From positions 1 through 5,877 of the forward strand of contig DAOUVA010000310.1 of assembly GCA_030667885.1 (NCBI GenBank): DNA of 5,877 bases, read 5' to 3'. Positions within the stretch are counted from its first letter, which is position 1. Each line of letters starts with the position of its first letter. The position numbers were made by a program, and so were the translations under genes. The notes below the pieces were generated by a model, which saw nothing but the letters and a program-made list of their open reading frames with translations, was not told the origin of the DNA and did no database searches. Shown piece after piece: positions 1 to 5,426 of the stretch. Source of the DNA: Phycisphaerae bacterium. GTDB lineage: Bacteria > Planctomycetota > Phycisphaerae > Sedimentisphaerales > Anaerobacaceae.

Positions 1-194
1 CGCGGGAACTCATCGTCGTAATCATTGCTGTAGATAAGCATTGCCTTGCCGATACCGGACAAATTCGTCCCGCAGACCATACGGAAGGCAATCTGCCTTA
101 CCCTCGACAGGGCGGGCATTAAAATGCCCATCAACAGAGCTATGATCGCAATTACGACCAAAAGCTCAACTAATGTAAAACCTTTGCGTTTCAT
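1..194 (-). CDS. Prepilin-type N-terminal cleavage/methylation domain protein, 5' part only
   Basis: The first 64 codons are visible and the gene runs off the left edge. The product starts with a very short basic leader (MKRKG) followed by FTLVELLVVIAIIALL, the class III (type IV pilin-like) signal. Prepilin peptidase is expected to cut after Gly5 and methylate Phe6; Glu10 is the conserved Glu5 of the mature protein. The hydrophobic helix continues to about residue 29. After it come CGTNL (41-45) and YSNDYDDEFP (55-64), a pattern common in planctomycetal pseudopilin-like proteins with a C-terminal DUF1559-type domain, though that domain is outside the window. Such proteins are membrane-anchored and assembled by type II secretion or type IV pilus machinery; their roles in planctomycetes are mostly unknown. 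The start is supported by AAAGGAGA placed 6 nt upstream. It shares its strand with the sulfatases but a 640-nt gap argues for a separate transcript. Confidence 0.93.
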   Translation of the reverse strand, partial: MKRKGFTLVELLVVIAIIALLMGILMPALSRVRQIAFRMVCGTNLSGIGKAMLIYSNDYDDEFP

Positions 195-200
195 TTTATT

Positions 201-208
201 TCTCCTTT
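201..208 (-). promoter_or_regulatory. Ribosome binding site of the prepilin-like gene
   Basis: The minus strand reads AAAGGAGA here, ending 6 nt before the ATG at 192-194. It fixes the start of the prepilin-like protein, in agreement with the short basic leader expected for class III signals. Confidence 0.8.
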
Positions 209-303
209 AATTTTTCGGAGATTCGCGCGGCCGACCATTCTTAAGCACATTTCGATAATCTATTTAATAACAATAAGTACAACTAATTACCGGGTTCGTA
301 TTA

Positions 304-318
304 TGACAGTTCCTGTCA
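304..318. promoter_or_regulatory. Perfect 15-bp palindrome, candidate operator upstream of the prepilin-like gene
   Basis: TGACAG-TTC-CTGTCA is a perfect inverted repeat with 6-bp arms and a 3-nt spacer. It lies about 110 nt upstream of the prepilin ATG. On the minus strand it overlaps TTGACA (314-319), identical to the consensus -35 hexamer, but no good -10 sits at 16-18 nt; the nearest, TAATAC (298-303), is only 10 nt away. The symmetry fits a dimeric repressor or activator site. The regulator cannot be named from the sequence, and the promoter reading is weak. Confidence 0.4.
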
Positions 319-493
319 AAGAGTAACGCACAGCACCAAACACCATTTTTCGCAAATCTCCATTGTTCTGTTTTTTCGCTCAAAAACGGTCGGTTTAAAA
401 CAAATTCATAAATTTGCCGATAAGTTCCGCGCAGGCCGATCGTTGCACGTTCAAGGCTGCTCTTAGCTCAGTCGTGTAAGTGAGTTTCTCTGG

Positions 494-574
494 AAGGCAG
501 ATTCGAGAGGTATGAAATAAGAAGGCGAATATAATAACGACTTAAATTATAAAAAGTATTTCAAACCTGCCTGT
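494..574 (-). repeat. Structured direct repeat, copy 1 (81 nt)
   Basis: This is the more diverged copy of an element repeated at 667-746. The central block TAAGAAGGCGAATAT and the end ATTTCAAACCTGCCTGT are identical in both copies. As minus-strand RNA, bases 561-572 can pair with 495-506 over 12 pairs, including two G-U pairs, around a 54-nt AT-rich loop. On the plus strand the same arms contain two A-C mismatches, so the minus strand is the more likely transcribed one, as for the sulfatase genes upstream. It may be a 3'-end processing or termination element, a small RNA, or a miniature mobile element. The strand call is an inference from pairing only. Confidence 0.6.
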
Positions 575-666
575 AGATTTTGTTTTCCATATCGGCGCAA
601 AAACTGCGCGCAAAACTTTTCTCCTTTGAAAAACACCAGCCAAACTGCGAAAGAACCTTTCTTCAC

Positions 667-746
667 AAGGCAGGTTCAAGATATGAAAATAAGAAGGCGA
701 ATATGATAACGTCTAAAATTATAATAAGAATTTCAAACCTGCCTGT
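667..746 (-). repeat. Structured direct repeat, copy 2 (80 nt)
   Basis: This is the second copy, starting 173 nt from copy 1. By hand alignment the two differ by 7 substitutions and 3 gap positions over about 83 columns. The arms AGGCAGGTT (668-676) and AACCTGCCT (736-744) are perfectly complementary. In minus-strand RNA they extend to 12 pairs (733-744 with 668-679) through two G-U pairs, closing a 53-nt loop. It begins about 88 nt past the stop codon of the last sulfatase gene, so it would lie in the 3' untranslated part of that transcript. No T-run follows either stem closely, so a simple intrinsic terminator is not supported. Confidence 0.62.
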
Positions 747-834
747 CTCTATTCAAATATACGTCAAAACAACTTATTTGTTTTTAATTTCGACAAATTT
801 ATTCTGTTTTCTTGAAAATTTATTTTTAAGCCGG

Positions 835-2274
835 TTATATTCGTCCGGGCTCTCTTCTGCTGCTGCCTTTCATTTTTTTAGACGAATCGCCCAGCTCTTG
901 GCGCATTTGCTCAGCAAAACCCAACAGCCGCTCGACAACATCCGGGTATTGCGCGGAGACATCGTTTTGCTCACCGATATCTTTTTCAAGGTCAAATAAC
1001 GACTGGTCGATTTTGCCCTGTTCATACTTAGTCGGTTGGCCTCCCGTACCGCCCTCGCGTCCGGCCAATGTACGGTAGCTGTGCGGCAGGTGCAGTTTCC
1101 ATTTTCTACTGCGGACCGCCTCGAGCGCATAGCCGCGATAATAGAAGAACGCTTCGTGCGGACTCTTGACTCCGGGTTTGCCCGACATCAAAGGCCAGAT
1201 GTCTTTGCCGTCAATAGTATGAGCAGGCAATGTTGCGCCGGTCAGTTTCGCAACTGTGGGCAGAATGTCTATCGTCGCAGCCGGCTCCTTGCAGACCGTA
1301 CCTGCGGGTATCCGGCCCGGCCAGCGCATAATGGTTGACTCTCTCTGGCCGCCATCGAATGTCGTGCCTTTGCCCTCGCGCAGAGGTTTGGCCAAACCGG
1401 CATGGTCGCCATAGCTGAGCCATGGCCCGTTGTCCGAGCTGAATATCACTAAAGTTTTTTTATCGATGCCTAATCTTTTCAGTGTTGAGAGTATCTGTCC
1501 GGCCGACCAGTCAATTTCCATCATGACGTCACCATACAGGCCCTGTTCGGATTTGCCTTTGAATTTGTCGGAGACAAACAAGGGTACGTGCGCCATCGAA
1601 TGAGGCAGATACAGGAAGAAAGGCCGGTCCTTATTCTTCTCAATGAACCGAACAGACCGCTCGGTGTACCATGTAGTAAGCTGCGTCTGGTCGGGATTAT
1701 ATTCTATTGCTCTTTCACCTTCGATAAGCGGCAGGTCGGGGTATCTATCGCTGGTCGGATGCTTTGGCCACATATCATTCGAGTAAGGCAGGCCGAAGTA
1801 GTCATCGAAACCGTGCCGCATCGGAAGGAATTTGGGTTGATGGCCCAGGTGCCATTTACCGTAGCAGGCAGTAGCGTAGCCGAGGGGCTTGAGAACCTCC
1901 GCGATGGTCTGTTCGCCGGAGCTTATGCCGACTTTCGCGCTCGGGCCGATTACATTGGGCAGGCTCACCCGCTGTGGATAACAGCCGGTCATCAAGGCAG
2001 CCCGTGAAGGAGTACACGACGGCGCAGCGGCGTAGAAGTCCGTGAACTTCACACCTTCAGCCGCCATCCGGTCGAGATGGGGGGTTTTATATCCTTTGGC
2101 CCCGAAAACACCGACGTCTGCGTAACCGACATCATCACAGAATATAATAATAACGTTCGGCTTGTCTATGTTCGAAGCCTGCTTAAAAGAATTTTCACAG
2201 CCGTGCACCGCAAGTGCTGCTGCGGTCATGCCCACTGTCTTTAAGAAATTTCGTCTGTTCAGATTATTGTTCAT
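835..2274 (-). CDS. Exported S1-family sulfatase, arylsulfatase A-like, probable Tat lipoprotein (479 aa)
   Basis: Hydrolyses a sulfate ester, most likely on a glycan, outside the cytoplasm; the exact substrate is unknown. The N-terminus carries a Tat signal (RRNFLK, residues 7-12), a short hydrophobic stretch and VHGC with Cys26 as candidate lipid attachment site. The alkaline-phosphatase-fold sulfatase domain starts with PNVIIIFCDDVGY: metal ligands Asp47-Asp48, formylglycine precursor Cys87 in CTPSR (87-91), KWH 140-142, His229 in AHVPL, DNG 281-283 and Lys302 in GKGTT. These match the active-site order of human arylsulfatase A, including H229, D281/N282 and K302. The C-terminal subdomain has FFYYRG (376-381) and SLFDLEKD (425-432), and ends in a basic Ser/Lys/Arg tail. 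It needs FGE or anSME for maturation; neither is in the window. It is the last gene of the cluster. Its start has an ideal AGGAGGT 6 nt upstream. Confidence 0.95.
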   Translation of the reverse strand: MNNNLNRRNFLKTVGMTAAALAVHGCENSFKQASNIDKPNVIIIFCDDVGYADVGVFGAKGYKTPHLDRMAAEGVKFTDFYAAAPSCTPSRAALMTGCYPQRVSLPNVIGPSAKVGISSGEQTIAEVLKPLGYATACYGKWHLGHQPKFLPMRHGFDDYFGLPYSNDMWPKHPTSDRYPDLPLIEGERAIEYNPDQTQLTTWYTERSVRFIEKNKDRPFFLYLPHSMAHVPLFVSDKFKGKSEQGLYGDVMMEIDWSAGQILSTLKRLGIDKKTLVIFSSDNGPWLSYGDHAGLAKPLREGKGTTFDGGQRESTIMRWPGRIPAGTVCKEPAATIDILPTVAKLTGATLPAHTIDGKDIWPLMSGKPGVKSPHEAFFYYRGYALEAVRSRKWKLHLPHSYRTLAGREGGTGGQPTKYEQGKIDQSLFDLEKDIGEQNDVSAQYPDVVERLLGFAEQMRQELGDSSKKMKGSSRREPGRI

Positions 2275-2366
2275 TAAAAAACCTCCTATTTCTTATTTTG
2301 CCTTACTAATCCAGTCTTAAGGCCATTCATTTTTTCCTTCTCAATGCTAATCATTTGTTGCTTCTT
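2275..2366 (-). other. 92-nt spacer between two sulfatase genes
   Basis: This is the longest spacer in the cluster. After the TGA of the 567-aa sulfatase the reading frame stays open for 26 more codons, up to a TAG (2286-2288) that overlaps the AGGAGGT of the next gene. An ATG at 2352-2354 in that frame would give a 22-residue Lys-rich peptide, but it has no clear ribosome binding site. No promoter or terminator is evident, so transcription probably reads through. Confidence 0.5.
2281..2287 (-). promoter_or_regulatory. Ribosome binding site of the 479-aa sulfatase
   Basis: The minus strand reads AGGAGGT, a full anti-Shine-Dalgarno match, 6 nt before the ATG at 2272-2274. It is the strongest of the cluster, and sits after the largest gap (92 nt), which suggests independent ribosome loading rather than translational coupling with the gene upstream. 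Confidence 0.8.
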
Positions 2367-4070
2367 TCACGACGGCTTTTTTACGGGCCAGGGTTGAACG
2401 GCACATCTGGCGGCCCAGTTTTCATACATCGCCTTTAACTGCTCAAATGTTCGTGTATATTTTTGTGACAGGTCATTCAGCTCTGTGCGGTCCGCCTCAA
2501 GATCATATAGCTCCCATTTGCCGGGGTGTCGGGATACAAGCTTCCACTTGCCCTTTCGGACGGCCCGGTTGCCTTCGTGCTCCCAGTATATCGCTTCGCG
2601 TTGGATGGGCATATCATCGAAGGCCGGAACCAAACTCCTGCCTTCCATCGGTATTATCCTGTTGCCCTTGTATTCGGAAGGATACCTTGCGCCGGAAACA
2701 TCAACACATGTGGCCATAATATCGATAAGGTGTCCGGGCTGATTGCGCAGTTTGCCGCGGGCCTTTATTCGCGATGGCCAGTGAGCAATAAGCGGCGTTG
2801 ATATACCGCCCTCATGCACCCAGTGTTTGTAAAGGCGGAAGGGTGTGTTGCTGGCATTCGCCCAGGGCTTGCCATAGGCAATGTAGGTATCAGCAGGGCC
2901 CGGCACCACACCGTAACCGGTGCGCACTGGGCGCCCCTCACGTGTCACTTTCGGCTGCATATCGTACTGCAGTTCGTTTTTGTCCATAGGTTTCAGTGGT
3001 ATTCTTTTCGATGGGTCCGGTTTAACCTCACCGCGGCTTCCGTATTCTTCGGCACAGCCGCCGTTGTCGGCCAAAAAGAAAACCAGCGTGTTCTCTAAGT
3101 CGCCCTTTCTCTTTAATTCCGAAACGATACGTCCGATGCCCTGGTCCAGGCAATCGACCATCGCCGCATACACTTCCATACGACGCTGGAACCACTGTTT
3201 GTTTTCAACTTCCTCCCATGGCGGTACGTTCGTATCACGCGAGGTCATCTTCCAATCGCTCTTTACGATTCCCATTTTTATCATGCGCTTGTGCCTTTCA
3301 GCACGCAGCGCATCCCAGCCCTGCGCATAGCGGCCTTTGTATTTGGAAACGTCCTGCGGCAGCGCATGCATCGGCCAGTGCGGAGCGGTGAAGGGAACAT
3401 ACATAAAGAACGGATTATCCGAACTGTGCTCACTAATGAATTTTACAGCGTTATCAGCGATGGCATTCGTGTAATAAAAGTCGTCACTGTCAGGAGGTAT
3501 CTGTGTATTGTCGCGGGTCAGCGAGCACGGGTCGTAGAAACTGCCGGCACCGTGAATGGTTCCGAAGAAGCGGTCGAATCCGCGCTGGCGAGGCCAGTTA
3601 TGTTTCGGGCCTTCCGGTCCCCGGTACCTGGTGACATGCCACTTGCCGGACATATACGTACTGTATCCCGCCTGTTTAAGCACTTCGGCTATAGTAACGC
3701 AGCGGTTGCTAAGGTCGCCGCGATAACTGTCATAACCTTTGTCATTCATCATATGCCCGACGCCCGCCTGGTGCTGGTAAAGCCCCGTCATCAGCGAGGC
3801 CCTGGTCGGACAGCAGCGAGCGGTATTATAGAACTGTGTGAAACGCACACCGCCCGCGGCAAGCCTGTTCAGATTAGGCGTATTGATTTCGCCGCCGTAA
3901 CAGCCTATATCCGAATATCCCATATCGTCGGCCATAATCAGAACAATGTTCGGGCGCTTGCGTGCAGCCGCAGCTAAGCTGGAAGCTCCACTGTAACCGT
4001 CCATCACAAGCGAGGCCGCCCCAAGACCCATTACCTTCAAAAAGTCACGACGTTTGTATTGTTCATTCAT
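2367..4070 (-). CDS. Exported S1-family arylsulfatase, probable subfamily S1_4 type (567 aa)
   Basis: Periplasmic sulfate-ester hydrolase of the Pseudomonas AtsA-like type, judged from length and motif spacing; the natural substrate is unknown. A Tat leader (RRDFLK, 7-12) is followed by a hydrophobic stretch and an Ala-rich segment (SLAAAARKRP, 31-40) that could hold a signal peptidase I site. Visible active-site elements are Asp48-Asp49 (MADDMGY), Cys86 in CCPTR (86-90), KWH 143-145, His231 in APHWP, DNGG 335-338, and Lys415 in FRLYKHWVHEGG. A long insert (about 340-410) between the DNGG and the Lys415 strand is typical of this type. The C-terminal subdomain includes IYWEHEGNRA (494-503) and WELYDLEADRTE (519-530). 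Unlike its two complete neighbours it has Tyr26 (MDGY) where they have a lipobox Cys, so it is probably soluble. The ribosome site is weak (GGGGAA, 6 nt upstream). It ends in TGA, the others in TAA. Confidence 0.95.
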   Translation of the reverse strand: MNEQYKRRDFLKVMGLGAASLVMDGYSGASSLAAAARKRPNIVLIMADDMGYSDIGCYGGEINTPNLNRLAAGGVRFTQFYNTARCCPTRASLMTGLYQHQAGVGHMMNDKGYDSYRGDLSNRCVTIAEVLKQAGYSTYMSGKWHVTRYRGPEGPKHNWPRQRGFDRFFGTIHGAGSFYDPCSLTRDNTQIPPDSDDFYYTNAIADNAVKFISEHSSDNPFFMYVPFTAPHWPMHALPQDVSKYKGRYAQGWDALRAERHKRMIKMGIVKSDWKMTSRDTNVPPWEEVENKQWFQRRMEVYAAMVDCLDQGIGRIVSELKRKGDLENTLVFFLADNGGCAEEYGSRGEVKPDPSKRIPLKPMDKNELQYDMQPKVTREGRPVRTGYGVVPGPADTYIAYGKPWANASNTPFRLYKHWVHEGGISTPLIAHWPSRIKARGKLRNQPGHLIDIMATCVDVSGARYPSEYKGNRIIPMEGRSLVPAFDDMPIQREAIYWEHEGNRAVRKGKWKLVSRHPGKWELYDLEADRTELNDLSQKYTRTFEQLKAMYENWAARCAVQPWPVKKPS

Positions 4071-4076
4071 CTTTAG

Positions 4077-4082
4077 TTCCCC
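4077..4082 (-). promoter_or_regulatory. Weak ribosome binding site of the 567-aa arylsulfatase
   Basis: The minus strand reads GGGGAA, 6 nt before the ATG at 4068-4070. It is a partial Shine-Dalgarno match. The start is supported mainly by the Tat motif at residues 7-12, which would be lost with a start further in. The gap of only 26 nt to the upstream sulfatase could allow re-initiation. Confidence 0.5.
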
Positions 4083-4096
4083 GTCAACTTATAGTT

Positions 4097-5407
4097 TTAT
4101 TGTATAGAATCCAAAACGGCCTGAAGCCGTTTTCTTGCCGAGGCAGCTTCCGGGCCGGCAGGATTCGGATTCTTTTCGAGCGTATCAGCGGGCACATCAA
4201 ACAGATTGCCATTATCATAGAGTTTCCATCGCTTGTCACGGATGAATCGCACGGCCTCTTTCCTGCCAAGCCATTTGGGATCGTAGTGACAGAAAATCCA
4301 TTTCCTCGGTTTGCCTTTTTTACCCCGAAGCTGAGGCAGGAAACTTTGGCCGTCGAGTATCATACCATCAGGAGGTGAAGCGCCGGTCATCTCCGCGAAG
4401 GTCGGAACAAAATCACTGAAATCAACAAGGTCGCCGCACACTTTCCCAGCGGGTACTGCGCCCATCCAACTTGCTATAAGAGGAACACGCATGCCTGCAT
4501 CTGTAGTATTGCCCTTATCCCCCTTGATAACCTGCCCGTTTGACATTTTCGATTTAATGTTCTTGTTTGTACCATTGTCACCGACGAATAGTACGAGAGT
4601 ATTTTCGCTCAGGCCAAGCCCGTCCACCCTGGTGACGATACGGCCGACGATTTTGTCCATATAGGTAACCATATCGGCGAAATATTTATTGTCGTTCTTA
4701 TGTTTCTTGTTGTCCCAGTCTTCGCTGTCCGGCGTTGGGACAAACGGATTGTGAACAATCGCCATCGGGAAGTACAGAAAGAAGGATTTCGCTTTATGGC
4801 GTTCGATAAAATCAATTGCATAGTCGGTGAATACGTCGGGGCCGTACCGGCCTTCGAGACCCTCAAGGTTTTTGCCGTTTTGCACGACGACAGGGTCTTT
4901 GTATCGCGAGCCTCTTTCCTTTACCTGCCAGAGACAATGTTCGTCGAAGCCGGCCTGTTCCGGCAGGCTGCCTGCGCCGCGAACCGCGGCGCTTTGATTA
5001 ACACTGCCGTACAACTGCCACTTACCCACTACACAGGTGGCGTAACCACACCCCTGCAGCAAATGCCCGAAGGTCTTCTGCTTCGGGTCGAGAACGCCAA
5101 AATTTGTGTAGTTGCGGAAGTTATACTGGCCGGTCATAATCTTAACTCGTGACGGCGTACAGAGTGGCTGCGAATAGCAGTGTTCGAACCGCATACCTCT
5201 TTCGGCCATGCCGTCGAGAACAGGCGTCTTATACGATGCGCTGCCGTAACAGCCGAAACACTCATAGCCGATGTCGTCGGCCATAATCAAAATGATATTG
5301 GGTTTTGCGCTTTTGCCGGAAGAAAAACCGGAAGCACCATTGCACCCCTGCATTGCCAGTGCCGCCGCTCCACAGCCCAATGTCTTAAGAAAATCCCGTC
5401 GGTTCAT
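4097..5407 (-). CDS. Exported S1-family sulfatase with KWQ active-site variant, probable Tat lipoprotein (436 aa)
   Basis: A formylglycine-dependent sulfatase with unknown glycan substrate. Tat motif RRDFLK is at residues 3-8, followed by a hydrophobic stretch and MQGC with Cys22 as candidate lipid-modified residue. Active-site features are Asp44-Asp45 (MADDIGY), Cys83 in CTPSR (83-87), Lys129 in GKWQLYG, His219 in VHNPFVPTPDS, GDNGTNKN (276-283) and Lys298 in GDKGNTTDAG. The His that normally follows KW is Gln131 here; the other key residues are intact, so loss of activity should not be assumed. The C-terminal part has DFSDFVPTFAEM (329-340), DGQSFLPQL (352-360), WIFCHYDPKW (370-379) and a short end. 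The VHNPFVPTPDS and GDNGTNKN blocks set it apart from the two other complete sulfatases. It starts 19 nt after the upstream sulfatase stop with an AAAAGGA ribosome site, so co-transcription is likely. Confidence 0.95.
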   Translation of the reverse strand: MNRRDFLKTLGCGAAALAMQGCNGASGFSSGKSAKPNIILIMADDIGYECFGCYGSASYKTPVLDGMAERGMRFEHCYSQPLCTPSRVKIMTGQYNFRNYTNFGVLDPKQKTFGHLLQGCGYATCVVGKWQLYGSVNQSAAVRGAGSLPEQAGFDEHCLWQVKERGSRYKDPVVVQNGKNLEGLEGRYGPDVFTDYAIDFIERHKAKSFFLYFPMAIVHNPFVPTPDSEDWDNKKHKNDNKYFADMVTYMDKIVGRIVTRVDGLGLSENTLVLFVGDNGTNKNIKSKMSNGQVIKGDKGNTTDAGMRVPLIASWMGAVPAGKVCGDLVDFSDFVPTFAEMTGASPPDGMILDGQSFLPQLRGKKGKPRKWIFCHYDPKWLGRKEAVRFIRDKRWKLYDNGNLFDVPADTLEKNPNPAGPEAASARKRLQAVLDSIQ

Positions 5408-5417
5408 AAATACTTTT

Positions 5418-5424
5418 TCCTTTT
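5418..5424 (-). promoter_or_regulatory. Ribosome binding site of the 436-aa sulfatase
   Basis: The minus strand reads AAAAGGA, 10 nt before the ATG at 5405-5407. It lies inside the 19-nt gap after the stop codon of the preceding sulfatase, as expected in a tightly packed operon. Confidence 0.65.
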
Positions 5425-5426
5425 AG

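Larger units (their letters stand above)
195..834. other. 640-nt intergenic region without a convincing protein gene
   Basis: This A+T-rich stretch separates the end of the sulfatase cluster from the prepilin-like gene. From right to left it holds about 88 nt of AT-rich sequence after the sulfatase stop, a pair of diverged 80-nt structured direct repeats (667-746 and 494-574), a mixed-composition stretch (420-490), and an AT-rich upstream region of the prepilin gene with a perfect 15-bp palindrome (304-318). I see no classical intrinsic terminator (GC-rich stem followed by a T-run) right after the sulfatase stop at 835. The only clear stems are those of the repeats. No tRNA, CRISPR or insertion-sequence signature was found. 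Confidence 0.75.

Noticed and set aside
401..416. Small inverted repeat CAAATT-CATA-AATTTG as a terminator
   Set aside because: The stem is only 6 A/T-rich pairs without a T-run, far too weak, and is expected by chance in such AT-rich sequence.
456..510. tRNA-like stretch with a D-arm-like TTAGCTCAGTCG and a T-loop-like ATTCGA
   Set aside because: The distance between the two (about 38 nt) is too short for a normal tRNA, no acceptor or anticodon stem forms, and the TTCGA is part of the repeat copy.
667..746. Hydrophobic open frame on the minus strand through repeat copy 2, ending in a TGA
   Set aside because: It has no ATG, GTG or TTG start after the preceding in-frame TGA, and the same frame in copy 1 is interrupted by a stop. 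The repeat is not conserved as coding sequence.
746..834. Intrinsic terminator directly after the last sulfatase gene
   Set aside because: The region is AT-rich with short T-runs, but I found no GC-rich stem preceding them on the minus strand.
580..999. Open frame of 139 codons on the plus strand crossing the repeats and the end of the 479-aa sulfatase gene
   Set aside because: It overlaps a well-supported sulfatase C-terminus, has no recognisable domain and no plausible ribosome site, and its first half crosses the non-coding repeat. It is best explained as an antisense shadow.
3291..3977. Open frame of 228 codons on the plus strand
   Set aside because: It lies entirely antisense to the catalytic domain of the 567-aa sulfatase, whose motifs are intact. 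The antisense product has no recognisable motif. The same applies to the other plus-strand frames inside the sulfatase genes.
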